The notes under the pieces are model-generated. The model did not search any database and was not told the origin of the DNA. It worked only from the letters and a program-made list of their open reading frames with translations. The position numbers were made by a program, and so were the translations under genes. 64,000 nt of DNA from Theobroma cacao. Lineage: Eukaryota > Streptophyta > Magnoliopsida > Malvales > Malvaceae. Location of the stretch: positions 3,048,392 through 3,112,391 of the forward strand of contig NC_030854.1 of assembly GCF_000208745.1 (NCBI RefSeq). Reading direction: 5' to 3'. This document shows positions 24,880 through 36,945 of the stretch, piece by piece. Position 1 is the stretch's first letter; each line of letters opens with the position of its first letter.

Positions 24880-25655
24880 TTTTTTTTTTTTTCAGTTAAT
24901 TAAAGATTTCATTGGTAGTGAATATAATTACAAAAGATAGCAACTGCTACTCGAAGAGAGAGCAGTTGCATCTCCTATTAAACAGACTAAAATAAGATAA
25001 TTCTTGTAAGAAAAAGTCCTCATATCATAAAACAAAGAACAAGTAGAGCAAACTGAAATAGAAAAAAAAAAAATTGATCAAAGATAAAGGGATGTCCCCT
25101 ATCCTCTGTGTTGTGATAGCATCAAAGCAAAAACAAACACACAATAAATGAAAAGGAGCAAATTATGTGAAGAGAACGCTTCTGAAAGCACACTGCAATA
25201 AATATCACCACCAAGCAGAAAAAGTAAAATTCCTGTCAACCCCATACTTGGCCAAGGAATCTACAAAGGTGTTACCTTCCCTTAGAATGTGTGGGAGAGT
25301 GACATGACCAAGTGAGTGTAGGTGAGCATCAATTTCATTAAAGACTCGTCAAAAATTCCAAAGTTGATGCGATTCATTATTAATCCATGAGAGAGCTACC
25401 TTTGAGTCAGATTCGATGATCAAGTTAGACCTATATTAAGGAGATGAGGCAAAGAGTTGCAAAGCATAAGGGATGGCCATAAGCTCAGCAAAGTTAGACT
25501 CTTGGCAATCAAGGAGGCCGAAAAAAACCCCAACAACAAATCTGTCAGAATTCTTAAGATTGCCACCACAACCAACCGGCTTCGGTTTACCTTTAGTAGA
25601 ACTGTCAACGTTGAATTTGAGATCACCATCTTTGGAGGGCTGCCATGAGACGCCT
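24880..25655 (-). mobile_element. 5'-truncated LINE tail with RNase H domain, decayed
   Basis: Read on the minus strand from about 25651, the translation contains the plant LINE RNase H (RVT_3) hallmarks in order: LKFNVD, GCGGNL, ESNFAELMAI, LIIESDSKVALSWINNE and LREGNTFVDSLAKYG. These carry the D-E-D-D set of active-site acids. The frame is broken by at least two stops and small shifts. The element ends in a poly(A) run (T-run on the + strand at about 24880-24893), as expected for a target-primed LINE insertion truncated at its 5' end. Confidence 0.75.
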
Positions 25656-26443
25656 AGTGTGTATATAGGAGTAGATGAGAGTAGATAATAGCATAGGAGA
25701 AGAAATGTGTGTATATAGTTAAGTCACATGAGAGTAGCTGGTAAAGAATACCCAAAAAGTGAGAAAAAAAAATGATGTATGTAATTATTATATAGATATA
25801 TTTCATCCTTCCATCATAAGTCAGGAGTTGGTTACTAGAGTTTACAAAAAGTAAACATAATTTATGTCATTTGTAGTGGAAACATATTTGAATTATAAGA
25901 TATATTTGTTAAGCAAATGAATATTATTCCATGTTTAGTGCTTCAAAGTTGGTGTACTTATACTAATACTGGTACTACTACTACAGAAGCAATCTTAAAC
26001 AAGTCTTAAAGATTTGGATGGCAAATTAAGGGCATCTCACCTGGAGTGGCAGCAATTAACGGTTGGAATGAGCAATCAGCTGTAAAGCACCGAAGCAACT
26101 ATAGGAGGGTGCCAATGAACAGCATGATTGACAAATGAACAGAGAGGACCATCAATTAAAATTTTTGCAGCGCAGCAGAGAGATCAGATCAGATCAGAAA
26201 GGTTGCCCCACCGATCTCAGTGGATGGTGAATGGGGAGATACTACCAAGGACGACATAGATGGCATGCATAATTACACTGAAAAAGGTTTCCAGAAACAG
26301 AAAAACTCATTTGTACATAAAAATCTTGATGTAAACTAATTAGAAAATCATCAACCCCCAAACGAACAGTATGGGGTTAATACCTGGGAATTTAAGATTA
26401 TCATCACTTTGTTTTGATGCTTATAAGAAGAAAGGATTATGAT

Positions 26444-26445
<2 letters not shown>
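25656..26445. other. Non-coding AT-rich stretch
   Basis: No open frame with family resemblance. A short GATCA-type run (agatcagatcagatcag) lies near 26182-26198. It lies downstream of the MIR172 precursor on that gene's strand. Confidence 0.35.
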
Positions 26446-26496
<51 letters not shown>

Positions 26497-26522
26497 NATA
26501 TATACTATATATATATATATAT
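26446..26522. repeat. (TA)n microsatellite with one N
   Basis: About 77 bases of almost pure TA dinucleotide, with an undetermined base at 26497 and a small interruption after it. Length is likely polymorphic and may be mis-assembled. Confidence 0.9.
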
Positions 26523-26939
26523 CTAGCTACATCAGTGTCGGCCGAATGCAAAAAACTTGAATCAAATAATTACCATTATATTATGCAGTAAGTTACAGAT
26601 ATATAGAGTGAGTGAGAGCAAAGTCTTCTCACTTTATTATTCCCGATAATTACAGGCTTGGATGTTTCTAACTCCAAGGCCAGTGAGATTTCAATCCCAT
26701 CTTCATGATGCCAGGCTTCAAGTCATCCATCTGCCATTCAAATTTATATACTCACTTGAAAAGAACATAAATCCTGAATCAACAAGCAAGAGAAAGGAAC
26801 ATACCTAGGAAGGATTAGATTTAGATCCAATTGGTATATATACCGCCAATAGATACCCTTTCAATTTATTGGTAATATTGGGAAAGAAACCACCATGTTG
26901 GGATGGAAAGGAGAAGAAGCCGATCAAAGTTCTCCATCT

Positions 26940-27058
26940 AGCCATTCATTGCCAATGCAGCATCATCAGGATTCTCAGGCCAAAACCATATAATATATAT
27001 AAATATATATGTACGTTGCATGTGAATCTTGATGATGCCACATTTGCAAACAACGACT
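26940..27058 (-). ncRNA. MIR172: MIR172 precursor hairpin
   Basis: On the minus strand the 3' arm (26955-26975) begins AGAATCCTGATGATGCTGCA, a known-type miR172 sequence. The 5' arm (27021-27041) begins GTGGCATCATCAAGATTCAC, the usual miR172* form. The arms pair with only about four mismatches or wobbles over 21 positions, and pairing continues for several bases on both sides. The loop is about 45 bases and AT-rich. miR172 on the 3' arm is the standard arrangement. The mature RNA represses AP2/TOE-type transcription factors and controls floral identity and phase change. The primary transcript probably starts upstream near 27.7 kb (CT-rich leader on the minus strand). The opposite orientation would give a mature sequence with two unusual 3' bases, so minus is preferred. 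Confidence 0.88.
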
Positions 27059-29109
27059 GCTCCTCGATTTGTACAAACAAATTAACCAAAAGAAGAATCT
27101 GTAGATTAAATTTTATCAACTAGCTATAGCCAGATTAATTAAAACTTGTTTCTAAAGATTGGAAATACCAATTCCTTTGTAAAAACACCATGCACCAGGC
27201 AAAGTTGGGATAGAGATAACTAGTATAAATATAAAGCTGCATGGATTAGATCTTAGTCCAGAAGAATATTAAGAACGTACCCTAAGAGAAAACCCTAATT
27301 TAATCAAACAAAATGATTAAATTCAAGCAAAAATAAAAGAAAAATACTTACTTAAAAAGCAGACTATATTTCAATGCTGCCAATTATAATTCATGAAGTG
27401 CCACATGAAATTTTAGACATATAGATCTGACTCTACCATGCATCTCTAAATCTGAAAAAAGACTCCATGTTGCTATCTGAAAACCTATTAAGATTCAAAA
27501 GAAGAGAAAAGGAAAGACCACTAGAACAGAGGCTGTTGTGAAGTAGAAAGAGCAAAGACAAAGCAAAGCATAACGAAAGGAACAAAGGAAAGAATAACAC
27601 TAGTCTGGTTTTGATCACGAAAACTGAGAATCAGGGTTGAAGCTAGCTATAGCTTCTTCTGTGCGGGTGTGAAGGAGAGAGAAAGAGAGAGCGTAAAGGG
27701 AACCTAGACCAATATTATTGGACCCTGAACAGTGGAGAGGATATATCATATGTAGGCAATGCTTCATGTCGTGTCCCAATAGAAACTTGCCTTGTCAACA
27801 AAGCGATTACCATAAAGCAACAATAATTATTGATAATTAATAATTACCACATACTCATACAAATTTCTGGATAACTACCTGTTAGATTAATATGCCTTTA
27901 TTCTCCACCACTTTAACACAACTTGTCATTTGCTTCCAATGGAGTTAAACAGCCTTTTAGCCCCCTTGGATTAATTCAATCATAATCATCATCATATATA
28001 TATATATATATATTATAATGCACTTAATATGCATACATTTAAATCATCTTAAATTTTCCATTATCTTTAAAGGGTCAATATATATATAGGTCATTATTGT
28101 CATATTTATATTGAAAGTTTTATATATATATATATATATATAGTTTATTTTGAAGAATAAAAATGAATATTCTGACAGAAAAACATTGACATATGAGAGT
28201 GAATTAATGCAAATATTATGTGTTTTTTTTTTTAAAAAAAATGAACTGAATTATATTGATTGAAAGGTAAAATGAATGTAGTACAGAAGGAGGTCCACCG
28301 GCTAGGGTCAAACAGTACAATCTGATGTGGTAAGTGAAGTGTTTTCATTTTCATTTTGGGCAAGGTGGGGCTCTGCCTCTAAATAATTGATGATTAAAGA
28401 GATCTGGCAATCCTCCTTGTTGTACCATATATGGCCTTTCGTCCACATGAGGTGGCAAATGGGTCGGCTGGAGTTGATGGGCAACAAACACAATACAACT
28501 GGTGAGAGGTAAACTCCTTTCTTTGTTGTGTGTAATCATCCAAGAGGAAAAGAACCAAATTGCCAATGAATCAATTTTAGTAGGAGATTGTGATTGTGGG
28601 GTTCTTTTCCATGACATAAAGTCGTTTTACTCTTTGAGTTTTATTGCTTGTTGCTTTCCATGACCATGTCAACATAGGGGCAAATTCCAGTTAGCATCAT
28701 CTTTTAGCTAGGCAGGTCTTTGTTTGAGAATGAAGTGAGATCAGATCTTGCTGGCACGAGTCTCCTCTCTTTTTGTTAGGTCTTCGTTAGCAATGATATA
28801 TATTTCCTTCTTTTTTTGCATACATAAATTAAAGCATTAATTCAAAAGATAATGCATAACAGTTAAAAGCCATTTATATAAAACCCTTTGTTATGGATAG
28901 TATTGTTCATTAATTTTACAATAATGTCAAAATAAATGTTAAAATATCCAATCACTTGACTATTCACCAAAAATAAATGTTTATAAAATTGTTATTTATT
29001 ATACTCATAGAATTTGTGAATAAATAGTCAAGCAGTCAAATTTCAGCAAAGTTATAACATTACTATGACATATAAATATTAAACTATATATTTTTGAAAA
29101 CTAAAGAAT
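27059..29109. other. Likely MIR172 upstream transcript/promoter, then repeats
   Basis: On the minus strand, 27600-27720 is a pyrimidine-rich leader, with a TATA-like atatatcc about 20-30 bases upstream (near 27740). This fits the start of the pri-miR172 transcript. From 27980 to 28140 there are several short (TA)n tracts. An A/T homopolymer junction at 28221-28240, next to a weak minus-strand open region (28260-28617), may be another retrotransposed tail, but it is unassigned. Confidence 0.35.
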
Positions 29110-30130
29110 ATTATTAATTAAAAGCATACAACAGGATGATATTCAAATCACTGAATCAACATTGGAGTCGCTTTCAATTATAATCCTTGTCAGTGAATTT
29201 GAATTTGCTTCCAAACAACGGAGAAAGCTTCAAAAGTAGGCATGATCAGCTGAGCCAAAGTTTGAGTCTACTATTCCAATGCTTTTTGAGACAATAAGCA
29301 AAACTTGACCCGCAAAATCTCAAATGACTCCCCCGATACCAACAGGCCAAGGTGTCATAAAGCAGAGCCATATCCATGTTGATATTTCACACCCCTTGAG
29401 GAGAGAGAGACCTTAAACCATCCTGCCTAGCTGGTTTCTGAGGTGAGGTAAGAGACAAATCTTGTACATTTTGGTCATGAATTGGGCAAAATCGAACAAT
29501 CCAAATTTGGATATTTTTTACCTTTAATTACAATCCAAGCAGAATACTAATTAAATCACAAACTTGGTCAACCAAAAAGATAACAAAATTGCATAAAGAA
29601 GAGTTTCTCAACTTGGTTTCTAATTATACTTTCTATAAGCATCAAAGTTGGAATAACGATTTCAAATATTATCCAGAAAATTGTTCAGGAAATTTTTGAC
29701 CAACTATTGCATTAACTTACACTAGACAGACATGCCAAGAAGAAAAGATGATCAACCAATTCTGGTTCAGCAAAAAAAACACACAATTTTTGTCTTGATT
29801 CCTTAGCCATAGAATAGCATTGATGCTCTCAATGCTTTCTAGCAAAAAACATTTTACTTTTGGAGGAACACTCCCTTTCCAAATATAGCTCTCAATCAAA
29901 AATTCTATGTCGGACGATTTTAAGTTCGAACTCTTTTTCAAAGGATTTGAGTTTGGGAAGTCTATTTATGGTGTGAGAAAGACCAAAGAACTCTTGTCAT
30001 ACACAAAAGGAGAATGAATGAATGAGTTTAAGAGCAATGCTTGATTGCAAGAATCCAAACTGAGAATCCCCAACCCACCCTAGTGTTTGCAAATGGTAGT
30101 CTTATATGTCCACTATTCTCAGCTTCCTCT
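29110..30130 (-). mobile_element. Decayed LINE: reverse-transcriptase end, zf-RVT and RNase H remnants
   Basis: On the minus strand, in the order expected for a plant L1-type LINE, are three pieces. First, GLGILSLDSCNQALL (near 30030-30080) resembles the GGLGI.SL...N.ALL block at the end of the RT module. Second, IWKGSVPPKVKCFLLESI (near 29830-29890) is the start of the zinc-binding zf-RVT domain. Third, GIGGVI.DFAGQVLL and RIIIESDSN (29150-29345) come from the RNase H domain. Stops and shifts separate the pieces. It is non-functional. Confidence 0.65.
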
Positions 30131-30225
30131 TATCATACAATTCACCTCACAGAAACTAGTGCTGAATTTTTTCTAAGTTAGGATTTCTCCCTACTTGGCA
30201 TTCTAAACAAAAGACTTGTAATACA

Positions 30226-30910
30226 TTAAAATTTCTATAAATTAATAATCTTGATTAAATAATATTTTTGATCGATCCCGACTTAGGAGTTGAGACTAAC
30301 GTGGTAAATTAATAATTCTCTAAATTTATAAGATAATACATTTTAAAAAAAACACATAATTCTCACAATATATATATATATATAAATTAATAATCTCTTT
30401 TTACATCAAAATTATATATATACATGACCCAATTAGAAGGTCTTTGTAAAATATGACTCAAATGTTACTTGTTTCTTCTCAAAATGTATATCTCCTTGTA
30501 TTTCATCTCTAACTTTTTTTAGTACATTAAGAAGTTCTGTTATAGAATTCTCATATTATAAGAGAAAATTATGCAATGTGATTGTTGTTTTGAGTGCATC
30601 TTTATGCGAGATAGGTTCCAGTACAGAATTATCGTCTTCAATTTCATCTTCTTTTTCATTTACTATGACATTCTCAATAATTTACTCGTTACGACTAATG
30701 ATAATTTGTAATTTGGTAATTGGGTAATATTCATATAATCACAATACACCATACATATTTTAAGTTTAATATTTTGAAACTTTTTTGATAAATTAATTTT
30801 TTAATTAATTAATATATAAATTAATAATGATTAATTTATCGATTAAATTATATCTTAATTAATTAATAAATATTCATTATCTTAAAAGTATTAATTTATA
30901 AAATTTTTAT
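30226..30910 (-). mobile_element. Tigger/pogo-like DNA transposon deletion derivative
   Basis: The left end (from 30226, TTAAAATTTCTATAAATTAA) matches the reverse complement of the right end (ending at 30910, ATAAAAATTTTATAAATTAA) with few mismatches. Many AATTAATAA words follow inside each end, as in plant Tigger-like elements. Between them, on the minus strand (about 30680-30430), a short frame reads EDDNSVLEPISHKDALKTTI and later HFEKKQVTFESYFTK. This is the typical C-terminal tail of CENP-B/Tigger-type DDE transposases. The rest of the transposase is missing. Confidence 0.6.
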
Positions 30911-31606
30911 TATATATGGGGAGATTAGGTAGATCAGATTCTATTAAAGCAACCCTACTACCAACAGACAAAAAACAAAAATTTACTCTTTCACGGACTT
31001 AGCCTTCCCTTAAAAGCATCAATCATCAGCTGCCAAGTGGAAATAAATCTTGGTATTGGCTCCAATAGGTATTCCTATACCATTTAGAGAAGTGGACTTT
31101 TTAGCTCCGAAGCTAAGCTAATTGAAAGCATCGGAGAATTCTTTCAATTACCCTTAATTGTTTAGTCTTTGATTCCTAGAATAATTGTAAATATCATATT
31201 AACGAATTCTTTTGTTCAATATTGAGACAGTTTTTCGTATTAATAAACTTATTTTAGTAATTAAAATAAATAAGAACGAATAAATTTATAAATATTAATA
31301 TAAGTTATAGAGCTAGTGCTTTTAACGGGAAATGAATTGTTTTTATACATTCTGCACAAGTAGAAGTGATGTGTTTATCTATCAAAATACATGCATTATT
31401 ATTATTATTAGAGAGAATATATTAGATTAATTCAACGTCTTTATCAAGTAATCAGTTGAATAAAATCCAAAGTTAAACAGCTTTCAAAGATCTCTGGCCA
31501 TGTTCCAGGCAATGATGATTTTGATTTGTTGAATCATATATGTTGGACACAATTTGTCACTTAACAAATAGATTGATGTTTAACAATTTTTATGTATGTT
31601 TCACCC
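30911..31606. other. AT-rich non-coding stretch
   Basis: No gene seen. Contains a short ATT/TTA trinucleotide run near 31392-31408. Confidence 0.35.
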
Positions 31607-32376
31607 CTAAACGGTTAATTTGTTTGCTTCTCCCATGATGAGTACACCTTTGGAAATTAATAGGCAAAACAACAGAGGACTCCCTTCGATTCCCAAAAAT
31701 TTCAAGGAGTGTGCAATATCATACACATGCATGCAAGCACTCATTTGTGTCTGTGTGGAAGAGAAGAGTCTGCACCTAAAAAAAGGCAATCTACATCCTG
31801 CTTTGATACCAAGGTGTACCTCTGCGTTATTAGTGAGCCAATTAAGCTTGCATGCCCAGGATCTAGTTGTGAGAGGAAGTTTTGAGTCGATTCCGGACAA
31901 AGATAAACATATAAAGACCTTATTCATCATCTTTGTCATACCACCATTTCTTGAAAGACCAATAACAAGTATGTCAAACCTCATTGTAGGCCTGCCAAAT
32001 GCAGCCCCATAACATCCAAGTTCCAGAGCATCATGTGGCTTTGACAGACAAATATGAAGCCAACGTGAATGCATAAGACCCAACAGGGCAAGTGTACCAT
32101 GCCAATGAGGACGTGCGTAGCACTGTTCCATGCCCAAAGAGGCTCAACCCACATCCAGAAGTCACCAACATTGACATGGCCAAAACCTTCAAGCAGCCCT
32201 AAAACCAGATTACAAATCATTCTGGAAAAACTTCTCGAAATACCAGCCCTAAGATCAAACTTTGAAGGCTGAGCCAGCAAGCACATTGGGACCATCGATG
32301 AAGCACCAACGTCTGCAGTAGCAAAATTAATGACTGACACGAGCCCCAAACCAATGAACACAGATGAGATTGTCAC
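31607..32376 (-). other. Unassigned open-frame region, possible gene relic
   Basis: Two long overlapping minus-strand frames occur here: 176 codons at 31607-32137 and 131 codons at 31981-32376. A 130-codon frame lies on the + strand at 31620-32012. Base composition is less AT-rich than on either side. I recognise no domain. The upper frame is hydrophobic (MTISSVFIGLGLVSVINFAT; later WMWVEPLWAWNSA) and the lower is mixed. A frameshifted relic or captured fragment is possible; so is chance in a GC-richer island. Confidence 0.25.
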
Positions 32377-33315
32377 TCACCGATGTCACAAGAGCCCATT
32401 CTTTTCCTTGAGATGCGTTAGCCCATGGCGAATTTATTTAATCATGGCCTATAGACATAGGCCACCTCATTGTCATTTTCCACCCTCCAAGCTTATTTAC
32501 GTAACCTTTTGTCACATCTTTGTAAGGTGAAAAAAAACAAAGGGAATCTTAATGGATTAAAGAAAAACCACACCCAAAAATCAAAGAAAACAAAGATTGA
32601 GGTTGTTTTGTCTTCCCTCATTGATATTATGGCCAAGTATAGGTTTTCTTTTGTTGCATTCTTGGCCTAAGTAGAGTTGGGCCGAAGTAGATTTGAAATC
32701 TATAGTTGGTCAAAGGATTTTTGGGCCTGATATCAAAAGTTGGGCTGGCTGATCATAGGCGGCATATATTCGACCTTGCTTGAAGAAATTTTGCTATGTC
32801 TTTGGTGAGTCCAACACATGTTCGGAATAAAAATTTAAGTAAGTGCGACGTTATTATCTAATATATTTCTCTTTTACATTAATTTAGGTAATAATAAAAG
32901 AGGTATTCGAGCATTTTAACTCAATAATTGATGTATAATTTCTTTACTCAAAAAACAAAATTCAATCTTCCATTGCTTAATTTTGGTGATAAAAATGGGG
33001 GACGGGGGTGGGGCGTTGTTTAACCAAGAGAAAAACAATGAAAGAGTGCAAACAAATTAGGCTCAGCCAACACATGGTAATATACTCATCTCAGTCTGGA
33101 GATTTCCCTCCCTTAAGAAGACCTCTTATTAGAACATGCGAAGGGTAATTAAGTTAATGTTTTATAAAATCAGTCATTGTCTGTGTCAGCCAGGCATGCA
33201 AAGACACATTGAGAGAATCATTTTCATGTTTTGACTAGGTAACAACAGACCAGTTAGAAGAAATATAGTTGCCTTAAAAGATAGAAAAGGGGTTGGGGTG
33301 AAAAGACATCCACAA
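32377..33315. other. Non-coding stretch
   Basis: Short open frames only (up to 66 codons), with no family resemblance. Several TGGGCC-like words near 32640-32750 are not linked to a gene. Confidence 0.3.
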
Positions 33316-34025
33316 TTTTTTCTTTTTTACTCGATCAAAGATTCTCTTCATTAAACGATCAAGCTTTAACAACCTACACATCTCACTCACGTGAGATGCA
33401 TGGTTACAACAAGTATACTGACAGAGCACCTAACAACACGTATCATCTCATATCAGACAGAAGGTACACCATATCATTGTACACCCTTACCATTACATCC
33501 CAACACAGAATACAACCATCAACATATATCTTGAAGCTCTCTTCTCAAAACAGCCTCTCAACGAAAGTGAATTTCTGGCCCCAGTCTTACCATAATGCTA
33601 TGAACATTTTCCTCTCTTCCAATCCCCATTTTGGCTAGTGAATCACCGACTCCTTTTGCTTCTCCGAAGATATGGTTGACCGTAACCCCTCCAAAGGTCT
33701 CCCTCAACTTATCGATTTCAACAAAGATTTTCCGATGTGTCCAAGGTCTTGTCTCCTCGTTGTTCATCCATGAAATAGTCGTTTTTGAATCTGACTCTAT
33801 CACCAAAGATCTTGACGCTCTCCACTATGATGTGCTAACAAGCTTCAAAGTTGTTACGATTGCCATCAGCTCTGAGTATAGTTAGACTCTGCGCGTCCTC
33901 AAGGTCCAAAAAACAACCCCATTACACCTCCTTCTTCATCCCTTGAGCACTCCCCACATCCTGTCGGTCTTGATTTACCTTAGTTAAGCCATCTACATTA
34001 AATTTAAGTACGTTTACCCTAGACG
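33316..34025 (-). mobile_element. 5'-truncated LINE tail with RNase H domain, decayed (second copy)
   Basis: Minus strand: LKFNVDGLTK near 34000, then frame-shifted pieces, then an 82-codon frame (33558-33806) starting MVIESDSKTTISWMNNEE and containing FGEAKGVGDSLAKMG. These are the same RNase H landmarks as in the element at 24.9-25.7 kb. The end near 33316 is an A-rich tail on the minus strand preceded by TTTAATGAAGAGAATCTTTG, which resembles the end of the first copy. Broken by several shifts and a stop. Confidence 0.7.
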
Positions 34026-36805
34026 TGTAGTCAAAACTGCTTAACTAGTCTAAGATACATTTTATTAACCATGTTATTTAGTATTAGTATAACGTGTAAT
34101 CTATTATTACCTGTTTAATTGATTGTGTAAATTACATGTTTATCTTATGCTTTTATGACCCAATTAAACCCCGATATAAATACTTTCTTTTATTATAATT
34201 TATAATGATAAGAATGGATTTTATTCTAGTACTTAATGGATATTGTTGTTTTATTATAATTTTTTTATTATTAATTTAAAATTGAAATAATGAAGTTGTA
34301 TTTTATTTTTAATTATATGTATTTTAATTTAATTATGTTTATCATGTTAATTGTTTGGATTATAAATCGTATTATATCATATAAAATTTAACCTAACCTA
34401 TTTAATGAATGTATTAAGTGTTTTGTACCATGTTGTGCATTTAATACATGTTTATGTATTCGTATTTAGAATCTTCACACGTTTAATTAATTATGTCATA
34501 TTTGTATTTATTTGTATAATTATTAATATTTTATATTTAAACAACACAATTAAAATACACAAATAGGAATTGTGAAATCTACCTCCTCGTACATTATCAA
34601 AACAAAACTTTTATCTCTATATTATTTATTTACTTTTTAAAACCTTGAGTAGGTCCATGAACGAGTCAAGTATACATTTTACTTCGAAACAAGGAATTTA
34701 TAAGAGTAAGTTTGTCTTACTTACACCACTAATGTTCATTGTAGTACTTTTACACATTTAACTTTTTAACATCTTAAATTTAACTAGGCCCATGATTAAG
34801 GATTTAAACTTTTGTACTAGCAATTATTATTTATAAGGATCATCCAATGTTATAATATCATGCCACATGTAAACAAGGTGAAAAGAATTCTGTTTTTCTT
34901 TCTTTGAAAAATTGCTGGAATACAAATTATGATCACCAATGATTAATTACTATTGAATGGTAAAAAAGTGTAGAGTTATAATGAGTCAAACCAAAAGAAA
35001 TCTGATTCCAATCTTTTCACCATCGGATGCTTGGGATTTTACTGGTCAATGAATCTATTGCAAAAGTACATGTCTTTAGAGGTAATAAAAGAAAGAAAGC
35101 AGTAAAAATAGGAAATAGAAACTGGAGACTCTCTTCACAAGGCCCATGGTTGTAGCAATAGGTTAGAATAATAATAATAATAATAATAATAAATTAAAAA
35201 AAAAAAAGCACTGCCATGATGATGATAACATTTAAGTGGTAAATCATGGAAGATGGCGACCCATCAATTACTAAAACGTTTTCCTAAGACCCAAAAAGAC
35301 TAATTGAAAACTGGCTAAGCACATGGCAGGCCCCATGTTCAGGGTCTCTGACTCTTGACTTTCTTCCTTGTTTAAATGGTACAAAAACACCCAGCCAAAC
35401 CAGCATCATAAACATTAACAATCACGGCAGTAACCGTAGCCCTTATCTGCATTGCCTCAATTCTCTTAACTGTTGCTTTCTACCCAGCTTTTCAAGCCTT
35501 TGCCCTGTGCTTGTCCTCCCTTTGTTTCTACGCTTTTTTCATTTTTACAGTATAAATCCGCCATACAGGTTCAAATTCTACTGCATTTTTTTATCCTTTA
35601 TAAAGTTGAAGTGACCAATCAGTCTACTTTTTCCTTTTTCAAAAGTGGAATACATTTTTTTGTACTTGTTAGGATCTCAAAAACACCTTGCTAATTTCTC
35701 CGAGTTGGAAAATTATATCAAGTTGGGAATATGTACCTGTTTTTTTCTCTTCGTTATCTTCAATAAACATTCAATTTCTTGTAATTATTTATTATTAGGT
35801 CATGATTAAGTACTGCACCATTCTGCTGACTGCAGTTGGCTGAGTCTTGTCATTAATTACGAGGAAGGCAGTCTAAATTATGTTGACAAGCAGATACACA
35901 TTTCACCATTATGGCATCATTGAAAAAGCATGACCAGGAAGAAGCCAATCCCTTTGTTGTTGCCCAACCCTGCTTCCTTTTCGTCAGTTCATCACTTTAA
36001 GCAAATACCACTTCTAAATGGTTGCCCACCCCTCCCCGGTTCCTAGGGAGAATGATGCAATTTCACCTCAGCCCCCAAAAGGCATCTCATCACCACACTG
36101 TTCACTGTTTTGGGGTATATTATTGTGCGTGAGGCTAGCTTTGCTCTTGTTGCAGTCGGATTGAGCCTTGTCTTGTTCTCTTTGCTTTCTGTTATACCAA
36201 ATGGACAGCTTTTCTTAATTCTTACTCACTCAAGAAATTCTACATTTTCTTTTCATGCAGATAAACCCGTTATGCTTGACTTGACTTCAACTCAAATGCT
36301 TAAAAAGCAAAGACAATAAGATAAATCCCAGCTTTTGAAAGCAGTGATCATTAAAGTAAGGACTAATTAAGCTAATAACTCCAAGGGGCAAATCCTCTCT
36401 TTGTCACGTCCAAGTCCTTAATTACCATTGGTACAAACTTCTTATCACATTCCATTTAACATGAAGAAAATGCCTGCCAGCAAGAAATGGAAGTTCAACT
36501 TGAAAACTTATGATTTAACACATAATCATCATATTCAATAATCGTAGCATAGTAATAAAAAGATTTATAAAAGTGGGGTAAGACACGTGCAATACCCGAG
36601 ATATAGTAACGGTTCAGGTGAATTGGGGGAGAAAGACTAACGTTGGTCTATACTGTATCTTTTTTTTCTTTTTTTTGCTCTCATATGCTGCTCTGCTCTT
36701 TCCTCCCTGACAGCTGGTGGGTTGCAGTGGCAACAGTCCATATCCTATTTAGAGGAGCCCAACCCAGAATCAAATCATAACACCTCAATTCAAAACTCTC
36801 CCTTC
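34026..36805. other. Upstream region of ROT4, AT-rich, no gene
   Basis: 34.0-35.2 kb is very AT-rich, with an (ATA)n-type microsatellite at about 35168-35192. 35.3-36.8 kb is less AT-rich and contains pyrimidine-rich blocks; it is presumably ROT4 promoter. Open frames at 35473-35694 and 36110-36319 have no family pattern. Confidence 0.4.
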
Positions 36806-36814
36806 TATATAAAT
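36806..36814 (+). promoter_or_regulatory. TATA box of ROT4
   Basis: TATATAAAT in a C/T-rich context, 140 bases before the ROT4 ATG, leaving a leader of roughly 100 bases. It is the only strong TATA match close to the gene. Confidence 0.6.
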
Positions 36815-36945
36815 AACGCCAAAGCTCATTCAACCTCTACCTTTCATATTTACTGCTTCTATTTGTATAGTTAGTGGCAGCAGTGCCAGAAACAACACTG
36901 CTAGACGCAGCTCAAGCAAGAGAAAAGAAAAGCTTACTCATTCAT

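Noticed and set aside
26940..27058. Reading the MIR172 hairpin on the + strand.
   Set aside because: That orientation would give a 3'-arm product with two unusual bases near its 3' end (CCACAT). The minus strand gives both a standard miR172 and the standard star sequence.
36874..36945. A 24-codon N-terminal extension of ROT4.
   Set aside because: The extension has no ATG (it begins GTG), and the family starts close to the CEPC motif. The first ATG is at 36946.
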